DNA of 64,000 nt from CAZYTM01 sp964649725. GTDB taxonomy: Bacteria; Desulfobacterota; Desulfuromonadia; Geobacterales; Geobacteraceae. The first letter of the stretch is position 1. Each line of letters begins with the position of its first letter. The translations under genes and the position numbers were made by a program. Of the stretch, positions 34,279 to 43,973 are shown piece by piece. The stretch lies in NCBI GenBank assembly GCA_964649725.1, contig CAZYTM010000003.1, positions 1 through 64,000 on the forward strand. Reading direction: 5' to 3'. Below the pieces are notes generated by a model. That model had not been told where the DNA came from and made no database searches. It saw nothing but the letters and a program-made list of their open reading frames with translations.

Positions 34279-35637
34279 TCAGAATGGGAACATCCCCTTG
34301 CCAAGCCCCCCCATCCCTTTCATCAACCCCTTGGGGCCTAGCTTCTGCAGTTGCTTCATGACCTTTTGTGCCTCGGTAAAACGTTTTAACAGCTGATTTA
34401 CCTCCTGCACCGAGGTACCGCTCCCCTTGGCAATGCGTAATCGCCGGCTACCATTAATAATAAGATGGTTGGACCGCTCAGTCGGTGTCATGGAGTCAAT
34501 AATCGCCTCGACCCTCTTCAATTCCCGCTCGGAGACCTGCGCCCCGGGCACCTGTTTCATAACCTTACCCATGCCAGGAATCATCCCCATTATCGATTCG
34601 AGCGAGCCCATCTTCTTTATCTGCTGCAGCTGGTTCTTGAAATCCTCCAGATCAAACTGGCTTTTCTTCAGCTTCTGCTTGAGAAGTTCAGCCTCTTTGA
34701 CATCAATGGTTGACTGGGCCTTCTCGATCAGGGTCAGGACATCTCCCATACCGAGAATGCGAGAGACCAGCCGGTCGGCATGAAAGACTTCCAGTGCATC
34801 AAGCTTTTCACCTAAACCGACAAACTTGACCGGTTTACCGGTAACGGCACGAATAGAAAGGGCTGCCCCACCCTTTGCATCGCCATCCAGTTTAGTCAGC
34901 ACTACTCCGGTTATGTCGAGCCGCTCATCGAAACCAGTGGCAACATTGACCGCTTCCTGGCCTGTCATGGCATCAGCGACAAAGAGGATTTCCCTTGGTT
35001 CAACCGCTGCCTTGATCCTGACCAGCTCATCCATCAAATAGTCATCTATCTGATGTCGGCCAGCCGTATCGAACAGCACCGTGTCAAAACCTGATAAAGT
35101 CGCATATTTCAATGCTTCGCGGCAGATCGATTCCGGTTCCTGATCCGCGTGTGAATCAAATACTTCTATTGCCAGTTGACGGCCAAGGGTCTTGAGCTGT
35201 TCAATAGCAGCTGGTCGGTAGACATCTGCTGGCACCAGCAGTGGTCGACGCTTTTCGCCACGTAGATACTTGGCTAACTTGCCACAGGAGGTAGTTTTAC
35301 CTGAGCCCTGCAACCCAACCAGCATAATCGATACCGGTGGTTTGGCAGCCAGGTCAAGCAGATTGCCTCCATCACCCCCCATCAGGTCGACCAGCTCATC
35401 GTGAACAATCTTTATAACCTGCTGGCCAGGGGCGAGGCTGGTCAGCACCTGGGTACCGACTGCCCGGAGACGGACTTTTTCGACAAAATCCTTGACGACC
35501 TTGAAGTTGACGTCAGCCTCAAGAAGCACCAACCGCACTTCACGCAAAGCCTCGCGAATATTCTCCTCGGTCATTACCCCCTGACCACGGAGTTTCTTGA
35601 AGACCTGCTCAAGTTTATCTGAAAGGTTATCAAACAT
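34279..35637 (-). CDS. ffh: Signal recognition particle protein Ffh
   Basis: SRP54 GTPase of 452 residues: N domain (1-95), G domain with P-loop GLQGSGKTT (about 107-115), DTAGRHQ and TKLDGDAKGG, then a methionine-rich M domain (about 300-452) with MIPGM, the RNA-binding SGTSVQEVNQLLKRF and a Gly/Met tail. It binds signal peptides with 4.5S RNA; the RNA gene is not in the window. First gene of the ffh-rpsP operon, with a promoter about 90 bp upstream. Confidence 0.98.
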   Translation of the reverse strand: MFDNLSDKLEQVFKKLRGQGVMTEENIREALREVRLVLLEADVNFKVVKDFVEKVRLRAVGTQVLTSLAPGQQVIKIVHDELVDLMGGDGGNLLDLAAKPPVSIMLVGLQGSGKTTSCGKLAKYLRGEKRRPLLVPADVYRPAAIEQLKTLGRQLAIEVFDSHADQEPESICREALKYATLSGFDTVLFDTAGRHQIDDYLMDELVRIKAAVEPREILFVADAMTGQEAVNVATGFDERLDITGVVLTKLDGDAKGGAALSIRAVTGKPVKFVGLGEKLDALEVFHADRLVSRILGMGDVLTLIEKAQSTIDVKEAELLKQKLKKSQFDLEDFKNQLQQIKKMGSLESIMGMIPGMGKVMKQVPGAQVSERELKRVEAIIDSMTPTERSNHLIINGSRRLRIAKGSGTSVQEVNQLLKRFTEAQKVMKQLQKLGPKGLMKGMGGLGKGMFPF

Positions 35638-35732
35638 CCTTACTCAAATTTATCCCAATAATATCAAAGCGTTATACCCATCAGCAGCCAGCGAGAACGC
35701 CAGCGCGCAATTCACCTCTTGTAAAGAGGTTA

Positions 35733-35762
35733 ACTATAGTCGAGTGACAATTATTTTGTCAA
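35733..35762 (-). promoter_or_regulatory. Sigma-70-type promoter of the ffh-rpsP operon
   Basis: Minus strand TTGACA (35757-35762) and TATAGT (35733-35738) with an 18-bp spacer, pointing at ffh 95 bp away. The leader contains a small hairpin (CCTCTT/AAGAGG, about 35715-35730). This is the best promoter match in the window. Confidence 0.75.
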
Positions 35763-35920
35763 GGTAAAAAACTGCAGAAATTACAGGTCAGTCAGGTAGT
35801 AAATTGACGCCCAGAGGCACTAAAGAGTGAAATCAAGGTGCTGCTGACACCGCCTGGCAAAGAGAAAAGTCGAACTGCGCAAGCTGCAGAATATTTTCCT
35901 GCCTTTTAATTAATATCCTG

Positions 35921-36505
35921 CTAGAGCCGAATGACCTTACCCGCCTGTTGCATACTTTCTATGATGGTGAACATATTGGTTACAAGACCTGCTTCCAGCT
36001 TTTCACGGCGATTGAAATAATCAAGACAGACCCCACAGGATAATATCTCCGTCCCCATGTTGCCAAGTTTTACAAGCGCCTCCACAACTTCCGATCCTGA
36101 TGTGGTTAGCATAATACCGGAATTCAGGAATAATATCCGGCCAGGAACGTCATCAAGATCCAGCAAGGTGATGATGAAGTTCTTCATCAAGAGCCGCCCG
36201 AGTTCATCCGGGCCGTCACCGAGCCGGTCCGAGGTAATCAGAACCACGGTCTGGCCTGCGCCTGCTACTTTCGCAACAGGTATAACGTCACGCTTAATCC
36301 CATCTATATGCAGCAGATAACAATCAGCCTCAGACTGCTCAGTTATCGAATAACCTCGATTGGCAACGAACCGGTAGACATTTTCACGTGGTGGTCCATC
36401 GTCAAGAAGCACCTGAATCGGCTCCCCATCTGCCTCCTCCAGCGCCCTTTTGACTGTCACCACCGGCAGTGGACAGGCCATATTGCGGCAATCAATTATT
36501 TTCAA
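35921..36505 (-). CDS. yedF: YedF-type sulfurtransferase-like selenium-metabolism protein
   Basis: A 194-residue protein with an N-terminal TusA/SirA-like domain carrying the CPLPVV (CPxP) motif and a C-terminal DsrE-like domain (about 100-194, with GxCLDYF). This is the YedF family, which tracks with selenium use. I choose the TTG at 36505, because GGAGG lies 7 nt upstream and it gives the normal start (M)KIIDCRNMACPLP; the ATG at 36526 adds seven residues. It follows the DUF3343 gene by 61 bp, and the two are widely paired. Confidence 0.88.
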   Translation of the reverse strand: MKIIDCRNMACPLPVVTVKRALEEADGEPIQVLLDDGPPRENVYRFVANRGYSITEQSEADCYLLHIDGIKRDVIPVAKVAGAGQTVVLITSDRLGDGPDELGRLLMKNFIITLLDLDDVPGRILFLNSGIMLTTSGSEVVEALVKLGNMGTEILSCGVCLDYFNRREKLEAGLVTNMFTIIESMQQAGKVIRL

Positions 36506-36566
36506 AATGCATACCTCCGCCAACATGAATAAGCAGCGTATCCGCCCGGTTCAATCAAATATTTCC

Positions 36567-36830
36567 TCAATAATCTTCCCGGCGCAGATAATTTTCACCC
36601 TGTTTGACATAGACGAGTTCCGGCATTAGTCCAGCTTCTGCAAGTAATTTTTCTACTGCCGCCCGCTCCTCAACAGAGTACCTTATTGCCAGTCCACAGT
36701 CTGATGTCAGTGCTCGTGGTGCAGGGATGAGCAGAATCGGCAGCTTATGCTCCTTGAGCAGCTTTTCCGCCTGCATGACACGATGTATGGAGTTGAAGAT
36801 TGCTACCAGATCACCATCACGAACCATCAT
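36567..36830 (-). CDS. DUF3343 protein (putative Se/S carrier-like)
   Basis: An 87-residue cytoplasmic protein of the DUF3343 family: DLVAIFNSIHRVMQAEKLLKE, LIPAPRALTSDCGLAIRY. The Cys of SDCGLAIR is the conserved one, thought to carry sulfur or selenium. Upstream of yedF in the same direction. It diverges from the plus-strand membrane-protein gene, so 36831-36946 must hold both promoters. Confidence 0.86.
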   Translation of the reverse strand: MMVRDGDLVAIFNSIHRVMQAEKLLKEHKLPILLIPAPRALTSDCGLAIRYSVEERAAVEKLLAEAGLMPELVYVKQGENYLRREDY

Positions 36831-36946
36831 AACAAATATTACCTTTCTTCATCAGTAGAAAATTCTTTATCATCCACCAGACTTTGTTGCTAATTAGCAG
36901 ATTGACAAAACTTCGGCAAATTCATACTATTCCCGATGAGGTCTGC

Positions 36947-37207
36947 ATGCACGATTTATTGCTCCTGGCGGGTGTCATCCTGCTCGCCGTTATCATCAAC
37001 CTGCCGATGGGATATCTGCGCCAGAACTATGAGAAGTTTACCTTCGGCTGGTACTTCTATGTGCATATCTCCATTCCGGCATTAATTTACCTGCGGGTAA
37101 AAGCTGGCTTCAGCTGGAAACTGATCCCCCTGACAATCGGGGGGGCGCTGCTCGGTCAGTACCTTGGGGGGCGGCTCAACCGCCGCAGAGAAGAGCATGA
37201 GCGCTGA
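36947..37207 (+). CDS. Small membrane protein
   Basis: An 86-residue hydrophobic protein with three predicted membrane segments (LLLLAGVILLAVIINL, YFYVHISIPALIYL, LIPLTIGGALLGQYLG) and a charged C-terminus. I do not recognise a function. The ATG at 36947 is chosen because GAGG lies upstream and the 21 residues of the longer frame are non-membrane. Its end overlaps the DUF721 gene by 11 bp, so the two are coupled. Confidence 0.75.
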   Translation: MHDLLLLAGVILLAVIINLPMGYLRQNYEKFTFGWYFYVHISIPALIYLRVKAGFSWKLIPLTIGGALLGQYLGGRLNRRREEHER

Positions 37208-37709
37208 CCGACCGAAATTGAAGAGACCTGTGGCAATAAGTGAACTGCTCACCACCTCTTTTGCCGGCAAACCAACCGCCCAGCGACTCCAGGAAGGTAA
37301 AATCTGGGTGGTATGGGAGGCCGTTGTTGGCGCGCAGATTGCTTCCAAAGCAAGCCCGGTGGCATTCCGGGACGGCACACTGGTGGTTGCTGTAGCCAAT
37401 GCGCCATGGCTGCAACAGCTCAATTTCATGAAAAAGGAGATCGGCGAAAAATTAAATGCGCGCCTCGGTATTGACCTGGTGCGTGACATCCAGCTGCGGG
37501 CCGGCAATATCACCCCTCCTGCAGCTGCAAAACCGTCAAAAAAGTCTCCCCGCATGCTATCCAGCGACGAAACAAGTCAAATCAGCAAAGAAACCAGTGC
37601 CATTGTTGACCCGGAACTGCGCAATATCTTTACCCTGCTGCTATCGAAACATCTGACCGCCAAACAAGATGACGATCAGTTACCCCCCCCGAAAGAGGAT
37701 GAAAACTGA
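37197..37709 (+). CDS. DUF721 (DciA-like) protein
   Basis: A 170-residue protein with a DUF721 domain: ISELLTTSFAGKPTAQRLQE, WVVWEAVVGAQIASKASPV, GTLVVAVANAPWLQQLNFMKKEI. DUF721 includes DciA, the helicase loader of many bacteria that lack DnaC. This is a good candidate for that role, though many DUF721 proteins are uncharacterised. The C-terminal 60 residues are a variable, charged tail. It converges with the glycosyltransferase gene 13 bp away. Confidence 0.82.
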   Translation: MSADRPKLKRPVAISELLTTSFAGKPTAQRLQEGKIWVVWEAVVGAQIASKASPVAFRDGTLVVAVANAPWLQQLNFMKKEIGEKLNARLGIDLVRDIQLRAGNITPPAAAKPSKKSPRMLSSDETSQISKETSAIVDPELRNIFTLLLSKHLTAKQDDDQLPPPKEDEN

Positions 37710-37722
37710 TCCTGGAAATCTT

Positions 37723-39336
37723 TTACTCCGGTATTACTCGATATACCAGGTAGCCACCAACACTGAAAATCTTATATCCTGCAAGCCGTAAACCAACAAC
37801 AGGATTCAGTTCTTCTCCATAAAGAGGGTTTAGCAAATTAACCAGTTCCTGACGGCGTGAGTCAACTGAAAGTGTATCTATCACAAGGTATTTAACCCCA
37901 CCCTGACGGGCCGCTTCAACTACTTCGACAACACTTCCCTTTGGGAGAATGACCATAGACCTGTCTGCATAATAAGAAACCAGCCCCCATCTTGACATGA
38001 CAATATCAGAAGGATTTGATATTGATTTAACAAAATTGCCGGCATCCCTGAACATTTCCGCTAGCATGGATTGCTCCCAAGCCTGAGGAGAACGGAATTC
38101 CTTGAGAGAGCTCATCCCGAAATATACCGTAATGTGCCAGGTAATAACTAGACAAATCAGCATATGCGAAAATCTACCAATCGTTCCAATCCTGCCAGGA
38201 GTAATCTTCTCCAATACCCATATCGAAAAGCAGGCCACCATATCTACGCCCATTGCAATAGTAAAAAGATAAGCTGGAAAAATCGGATAAACATATGATG
38301 AAGATCTCATAACATTAAACAGGTAAACCGGTGCTGTAACGATCGGCAAGAGTGCCAGGCAGGAAACGAACCGCCATCTGGGACGGATAAAGAGCCGCGG
38401 AAGTCCTGCCAGGGCAATCATATGCAGCCACCAGGGGAATGAATTCATAAAAGCCTGCTGGTACATGATAAAATTTTGCCAGCTATTTTGCAGACCGCCT
38501 AAAAATCCTCCATTATTCCCCAGCCATAATTGTATACCACTCTTGCTGGCATCAACCATATTTCTGGTGTCAAAACCACCCTGGATTATTATCGCAGCCT
38601 TGCCAGTAAAGGTCCAATAGCCAAGTCGTTCATGTAAAAAGAGCCAATAGGGGAAAGCAGTAATAACAAAGCAAAAGATGAAGAGACCAAGACCAATTAT
38701 AATCTGTCGAGCGGCATCTCTTTGCCAGATCATGTTTACTGCCAGCAGCAGAGTTCCATAACCCAAAGCTACCAGGGCTTCAGGGCGGGTCAGGTATGCG
38801 CAAGCAAGACTTATCCCTGCCAGAACTATCCAGCGATAGCTAGCAGTGGAATTCAGATAAAGGAGAAGAGAAGCGCAACCGATGACCAGCAAGAGGAGAT
38901 AAGTGCTGGTACTAAGAGGGGATATGGAGGAACTGAGGCCAAACGGGAAGAACGCCCAGAGTGCGCAGGATATCAATGCAACATTACGTGGCAGGGCGAT
39001 TCTTGCCATGCCATAAAGAGGAATTATGATCAGGCTGTCCATGGTTATCGAGGCAATACGGGCAGCAAAATCGATCTCAACTGGCAATAGTGCGAAGGTT
39101 GCAATAACTAGAGAGAAAAATGGTGGCCTGAAGGTATCCTGCAGCGGCTTCAATGACAAAATGGTTTTTGCATTACTGATGAAGGAGATGGCATCCTGCT
39201 CATTTATCAGCAAAGGGTGTTGAAATGAGGTCAACAGATAATACCTGATTGCAAATGCGCCTATCACAAGCAACAGAACTTCTGCCACCCCTCTTTTCAA
39301 TAGTTGAGGGATTCTATCGGCTACTGGAATCATCAA
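37723..39336 (-). CDS. GT39-like membrane glycosyltransferase
   Basis: A 537-residue polytopic protein with 10-12 membrane helices and the lumenal acidic pair early on (INEQDAISF, position of the GT-C Asp/Glu), typical of ArnT/PMT-like transferases using polyprenyl-linked sugars. The C-terminal 130 residues form a soluble domain (VMSRWGLVSYYADRSMVILPKG...). Acceptor and sugar are unknown. It is the last gene of the polysaccharide cluster and lies 3 bp after the methyltransferase gene. Confidence 0.78.
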   Translation of the reverse strand: MMIPVADRIPQLLKRGVAEVLLLVIGAFAIRYYLLTSFQHPLLINEQDAISFISNAKTILSLKPLQDTFRPPFFSLVIATFALLPVEIDFAARIASITMDSLIIIPLYGMARIALPRNVALISCALWAFFPFGLSSSISPLSTSTYLLLLVIGCASLLLYLNSTASYRWIVLAGISLACAYLTRPEALVALGYGTLLLAVNMIWQRDAARQIIIGLGLFIFCFVITAFPYWLFLHERLGYWTFTGKAAIIIQGGFDTRNMVDASKSGIQLWLGNNGGFLGGLQNSWQNFIMYQQAFMNSFPWWLHMIALAGLPRLFIRPRWRFVSCLALLPIVTAPVYLFNVMRSSSYVYPIFPAYLFTIAMGVDMVACFSIWVLEKITPGRIGTIGRFSHMLICLVITWHITVYFGMSSLKEFRSPQAWEQSMLAEMFRDAGNFVKSISNPSDIVMSRWGLVSYYADRSMVILPKGSVVEVVEAARQGGVKYLVIDTLSVDSRRQELVNLLNPLYGEELNPVVGLRLAGYKIFSVGGYLVYRVIPE

Positions 39337-39339
39337 TTC

Positions 39340-40092
39340 TCAACCCTTTTCGGCCGGTATCAGACAACTGCAATCAGTATCCAGATATAGCGGTGGCAAT
39401 ATAGAGAGCTCCCCCAGGCGGCCCTTAACAAGTTCAATAAGAAACATTCGCGCTGCAGATGTTCTATCCCCATGGACCATACGGAGACGCATCGGTGTCA
39501 ACTTAAGGCTCACTGCCTTGTCCATCAATTCCACCAATCTGGAAGTATGGTAGATAAAACAGATACGACCACCATTTATTACCAGTCGTCTGGCCACTGC
39601 CATAAAATCTGCCAGCTTCGCGGTTAATTCATGCCGTGCCGCATCACGCCCTGGGCGAGGGCTAATCCGACCGCTCCCCATTTCCCGATAAGGAGGATTG
39701 GCAACTATCAGATCGAAGGATGCTGCCGGCAATATCTTTTGCAGCTCTAAAATATCGGCATTGATTATAGAAATCCGTGGCGAAAGATTGTTTATCTCTA
39801 CATTACGGGAGGCTATAGCTGCCATCTCTGAATGCAGCTCAATCCCGACAATTTGCGATTTACACCATCTTCGCGCCATCACCATTGGGATGATGCCACA
39901 TCCTGTACCTAGATCAGCAATTCGCAGAGAATCATCGGCACCGGCAAAATCACACAAAAGCAGAGGATCAAGGGAATAGCGGTAACCGTTGCGCGGCTGC
40001 CTGATCAGCAGACTGTAATCACGCAGTTCGTCGCAGGTCTCTTCACCAGTTTCTTGGTACCTCGGATCTGACATACTCTTGGCAGGCATCAT
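39340..40092 (-). CDS. tRNA1(Val) adenine-N6 methyltransferase-like protein
   Basis: A 250-residue SAM enzyme of the TrmN6/YfiC family, with SAM motif IADLGTGCGIIPMVMARR and the N6-adenine motif NPPYREMGSGRISP. In E. coli the homologue modifies A37 of tRNA1(Val). The YRYSLDPLLLCDFA stretch before the SAM motif is family-typical. It overlaps the radical SAM gene by 4 bp and is probably a housekeeping gene within the cluster's transcript. Confidence 0.88.
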   Translation of the reverse strand: MMPAKSMSDPRYQETGEETCDELRDYSLLIRQPRNGYRYSLDPLLLCDFAGADDSLRIADLGTGCGIIPMVMARRWCKSQIVGIELHSEMAAIASRNVEINNLSPRISIINADILELQKILPAASFDLIVANPPYREMGSGRISPRPGRDAARHELTAKLADFMAVARRLVINGGRICFIYHTSRLVELMDKAVSLKLTPMRLRMVHGDRTSAARMFLIELVKGRLGELSILPPLYLDTDCSCLIPAEKG

Positions 40093-41510
40093 TCAACCCT
40101 CTTCCCCTGTTTCCGGAGAAAAACATAAAGCGAATAGACCAGTCTCTTGTTATGCAGGATTCTAAAGAGTGAGACCCGGGGCAGCAATTTGATCCGGTTG
40201 AGCATTTTCATCAGCGGGACAAGCAGGGGAGCTTTCATGGAGTAATAAAAGAGCATCTGGTAGAAGTAGGTATCCTCGCTCCGCAGGGTCGGCTGGTCCA
40301 GAATAGATTCCTCCCAGTAACCATCGACCTTTCTGTTGCTCAGCCAGCCGTTGTTCATGCAGCTCTGATAGAGCTCAGTGCCTGGATACGGTCTGAAAAT
40401 GGTCACGTTCTTAATGTCCGGCCCGATCCTGTTGTTAAAGGCAAATGTCTCCTCAATATCAGAAGGCTTCTCCCCCGGGATACCGATCATGTTGTACGAC
40501 TTGGTTTTGATGCCATACTGCTTGACCAGCTTGAAAGCTCGCTCGATTACCTCGTTTGAGACCCCTTTATTGAGAACCTTATTCCGGATTTCCTCGTTAC
40601 CCGATTCCACCCCTATCCATAGTTCAATACAACCTGCCAGTTTCAGGCATTCAAGGACTTCTACTGATATGGAATCCGCCCTAAGATTGCAGCGGAAGGG
40701 TATGCCGATCCGCTCCCGGTATAATTCACAGAACGAACTCAACCAGTCAAGGTCGATGGCGAGGATATCATCATGGAAGGTTATCCGACCGATGCCGGTA
40801 TAGGTGGCCAGGACCATCTCCATCTCCTTGATGACCATATCGACCGAACGGTGGCGGACAAATCTTCCCAGCCCCCGGTAAAGCTCTTGCAACTTCGGAT
40901 TGATACAGAACGCACAGCGGTAAGGACAGCCACGACCCACCATAAATTCCGCGCCATCTTCGTAGTTTAGGTCTAACAATTTCTGGTAATCGAAGATGCT
41001 CCGGTCAGTAAAGGGGAGATCATCAAGATTGGCAATAAGGGGGCGCAATTCATTGCGCTGCACCTCAGCACCCTTTCTGAACCAGAAATTACGTATTAAA
41101 TAATATTCCCTCTTCTGCTCCAGCGCCTCCACCAGCTCCACCAGGGCCTCTTCCCCTTCGCCGATGCATATGCCGAAGACCCCTGGTATCGCAATAGCCT
41201 CCTCGGGTGCGACCGTGGGGTGCACCCCGCCGATGATTACCGGGGCAGCAGAGACGCTGGTGAGGTAAGGGACGAGCCTGCGTGTCAGTTCGAACTGGTC
41301 ACTGGTACTAGAGATAGCAATCAGGTCAGGGGGGAAGGATTGCAGCTTCTCCCGGATTGCCGCACTATCGACTGATTCAAGGACAAGCAGCTCGGTTTTG
41401 TGCCCAGCCCGCTTAAGCACCGCCGAGAGATAGCCGATACCGTGGGAAAACCCCTGCGGTATATAACGGGTCGGGGGGATTGGGTAGAGAAACAGTATAT
41501 TCATAGCCAA
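40089..41510 (-). CDS. B12-binding domain radical SAM protein
   Basis: A 473-residue enzyme with an N-terminal cobalamin-binding-like domain (NILFLYPIPPTRYIPQGFSHGIGYLSAVL, VIIGGVHPTVAPEEAI) and a radical SAM core with the CPYRCAFC cluster motif. Its substrate is unknown; in polysaccharide clusters such proteins are often annotated as hopanoid or lipid-modifying. An in-frame ATG two codons later is an equally good start. It lies 36 bp downstream of the YfhO-type gene. Confidence 0.88.
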   Translation of the reverse strand: MAMNILFLYPIPPTRYIPQGFSHGIGYLSAVLKRAGHKTELLVLESVDSAAIREKLQSFPPDLIAISSTSDQFELTRRLVPYLTSVSAAPVIIGGVHPTVAPEEAIAIPGVFGICIGEGEEALVELVEALEQKREYYLIRNFWFRKGAEVQRNELRPLIANLDDLPFTDRSIFDYQKLLDLNYEDGAEFMVGRGCPYRCAFCINPKLQELYRGLGRFVRHRSVDMVIKEMEMVLATYTGIGRITFHDDILAIDLDWLSSFCELYRERIGIPFRCNLRADSISVEVLECLKLAGCIELWIGVESGNEEIRNKVLNKGVSNEVIERAFKLVKQYGIKTKSYNMIGIPGEKPSDIEETFAFNNRIGPDIKNVTIFRPYPGTELYQSCMNNGWLSNRKVDGYWEESILDQPTLRSEDTYFYQMLFYYSMKAPLLVPLMKMLNRIKLLPRVSLFRILHNKRLVYSLYVFLRKQGKRVE

Positions 41511-41546
41511 CTCAAATCCAGGGGAGAGTAGAATCGTGCACGACTC

Positions 41547-43973
41547 TTATGCTTGCGCATTGTTTCTATTATGCAAATACTCCCGACCAAGAAACAGGAT
41601 GAATATTGCCAATGATGCCAGGGTAAGGTATTTCCCTATGCGGAACGGCAACGGGTCAAACTGCATTTTCACAACATGCTTTCCTTGCGGCACATATACT
41701 CCGCGCAACAGATGATTTACCGGATATGTCTCGGTAGTTTTGCCATCGATAGTCGTATGCCACCATTTGTTATATTTTTCACCGGTCACCAGCAGGGCAT
41801 TACGGCTGGAATTAACAGTTATTTCGATACGATTCCCTTCATAATGAGTCAGATTCGCCTCCCCCGGGCTACCTGCTACTGAAGCATCGTCTGCCAGATT
41901 AATGGCAGGCGGAGATTCAACTATTGCCAATTGGCGCGGGTCGAATCCGGGGCTCTGAAGCAGAGCGAGAGCCTGCTCCGGATTCTGCAACATAATCACA
42001 TTCGGCACTAGCCAGGCTTTAGGGAGAACATTGCTGTTTTCCAGTACCAGCCTGCCATCGGGCACTTCGTAGACAATTCGGTAGCGACTGCCGTACTGCC
42101 GCATGTCCCTGTCATACTGCTCCCTACCCACAACCAGATACTTGACGTTGAGCAGATCGGGCATGGCCGAGTCGAAGTTGAAAATATCCAGGAACTCCTG
42201 CCAGCGCCGCTGCTGTACCGGGTTAGAGGTGAACATCACCGGAATACGGTTACTCGCCAACTCCATCGGATCTGTACCGTCAAGCGGTAGTACCCGGTAT
42301 TCCCCTGATTTCAATGCACCGGCAAGATAGTCGATGAGAGGGGTGCGTACCCCCTTCACCTTTTCCGGGACCTTGACGAGGAACATGAATTTGTCGTTGA
42401 TCCGCCCAGTGTCTAATAGATAAAGTGCCATCAACCCAACCAGCAGATACTGTGTTGGTATCTTCCGGCGGACAAGAGCCCATATAGCTCCCGCATGCAG
42501 AGCGGCTACCAACGCAGCCAGCCAGGTTTCGGCAACTATATTCTGCCAACGCTGGTCGACAAGTTGTGACCCCTGTTCAAAACGTGTCGGCTGGGCAAAC
42601 ATCTGGAAGAAACTGCTGATCCAGTAATTCCGACCGGCGAGTTCCATCCCGAGCAGAACCAGCAGCAGGACGGGCAACCCCAGCAAAGAGCGGAGATAAT
42701 AGCGGAAACTCCTTTGCTGGCGAAGCTCCGCATCGAGCAGACAGTCTAAACCTCGGGCAGCAAGCACCCCCAAACCCAACACCGGTATGAACATCATCAT
42801 CTTGGGGGCTCGGAACCGGTTGATACCCGGGATATGGTCAAACAGGATCTGGTAGATAAAGGTATACTTCCCCATAGAGAAGATGATCCCCCCGGCCAGG
42901 GCAAATAGTGCCAGCCAGGTGTAGCGATCGCGGCGAAAAATTAGCGGCAGTGGCAACAACAGCCACGGAAGAAGCCCCATATAATCGGTTGTCTGGGTGA
43001 AAACCATTCGCCCCCAGTAGTAAGCAGAGATATTGGTTGGATTCTCCCCCCCCTCCTGACGGGAGAGCCCGAAAAAACCTGGCACCACAAATGTAATAAG
43101 TTCCTCCGGCGGCAAAGACCACATCATCGCCTCTTCCGCCTGCAACCCTCCTTTGCCAGCATTGGCACCGCTTGCAACACCGCGATTTGTGTCAGCAGAC
43201 CAGAAGACAAGTGGGGAGAGCGAAATAGCCACAGTGGAGAGGAAAAAGAGGAGTACCACCAGATTCATGCCGAGTAATCTGCTGATCTCTCGCCTGGAGG
43301 AGAGATGTCGCTCACGCCATAATATGGCCAGGGTGCGCAAAACCCCATAGAAACCTATACCAAGGCAGGTATAGTAAGCTATCTGCCAGTGGGTGTTGAA
43401 GAACTGAAATGCCAGGGTGAAGCCTGTGAGCAGGAAAAAGATAACCCTCCTCGACTGAAAACCCTTTTCAAAAAAATAAAAGGCCCAGGGGGCAAAGGAT
43501 ATGGTGGCTATTTTCATGACATGACCGGCATTTATAAGTGAAGCGTTTTCCGGGGCAAGCGCAAAGATGAGCGCGCCGAGAGAAGAGCCGGCACGACCGC
43601 AGCCGATGGCCCTGCAGTAGCAGTAGACACCGGCACCGCCGAAGAAAAGATGAAGCACAATGAACCAGGCTACACTGGCCGGCGCCGGAATAAAGTGGAA
43701 AATGAAGCGCTGGTAGATAAGCAACTGGAGCGATGCCATCCCCCCGTTGTTGGTATGGCCGCTATTTATATATTGTGACCAGTCGGCAGTAAGACTGACG
43801 TTAAGTAGTTCCCTGAGACTCAACCCGGCAATGTTCTTTACACCCCAGTAAAACTCGTTGATGATATCTGGAGCGCGGATTATCCTGTCTGTGAAAAGTA
43901 TCTTGGAACATGCCAGAATCATGACTGCCAGAATGGCCACCAGATTCAGCAGGTCTTTTTGTCGTTCGGTCAT
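41547..43973 (-). CDS. YfhO-family membrane protein
   Basis: An 808-residue protein with about 12 membrane helices in its first 560 residues, then a soluble C-terminal domain (about 560-785: RYRIVYEVPDGRLVLENSN, TVNSSRNALLVTGEKYNKWW) and a last helix. This is the YfhO architecture; in Gram-positives YfhO acts in glycosylation of lipoteichoic acid. Here it likely transfers a sugar in the periplasm (GT-C-like). It overlaps the GT4 gene by 4 bp. Confidence 0.82.
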   Translation of the reverse strand: MTERQKDLLNLVAILAVMILACSKILFTDRIIRAPDIINEFYWGVKNIAGLSLRELLNVSLTADWSQYINSGHTNNGGMASLQLLIYQRFIFHFIPAPASVAWFIVLHLFFGGAGVYCYCRAIGCGRAGSSLGALIFALAPENASLINAGHVMKIATISFAPWAFYFFEKGFQSRRVIFFLLTGFTLAFQFFNTHWQIAYYTCLGIGFYGVLRTLAILWRERHLSSRREISRLLGMNLVVLLFFLSTVAISLSPLVFWSADTNRGVASGANAGKGGLQAEEAMMWSLPPEELITFVVPGFFGLSRQEGGENPTNISAYYWGRMVFTQTTDYMGLLPWLLLPLPLIFRRDRYTWLALFALAGGIIFSMGKYTFIYQILFDHIPGINRFRAPKMMMFIPVLGLGVLAARGLDCLLDAELRQQRSFRYYLRSLLGLPVLLLVLLGMELAGRNYWISSFFQMFAQPTRFEQGSQLVDQRWQNIVAETWLAALVAALHAGAIWALVRRKIPTQYLLVGLMALYLLDTGRINDKFMFLVKVPEKVKGVRTPLIDYLAGALKSGEYRVLPLDGTDPMELASNRIPVMFTSNPVQQRRWQEFLDIFNFDSAMPDLLNVKYLVVGREQYDRDMRQYGSRYRIVYEVPDGRLVLENSNVLPKAWLVPNVIMLQNPEQALALLQSPGFDPRQLAIVESPPAINLADDASVAGSPGEANLTHYEGNRIEITVNSSRNALLVTGEKYNKWWHTTIDGKTTETYPVNHLLRGVYVPQGKHVVKMQFDPLPFRIGKYLTLASLAIFILFLGREYLHNRNNAQA

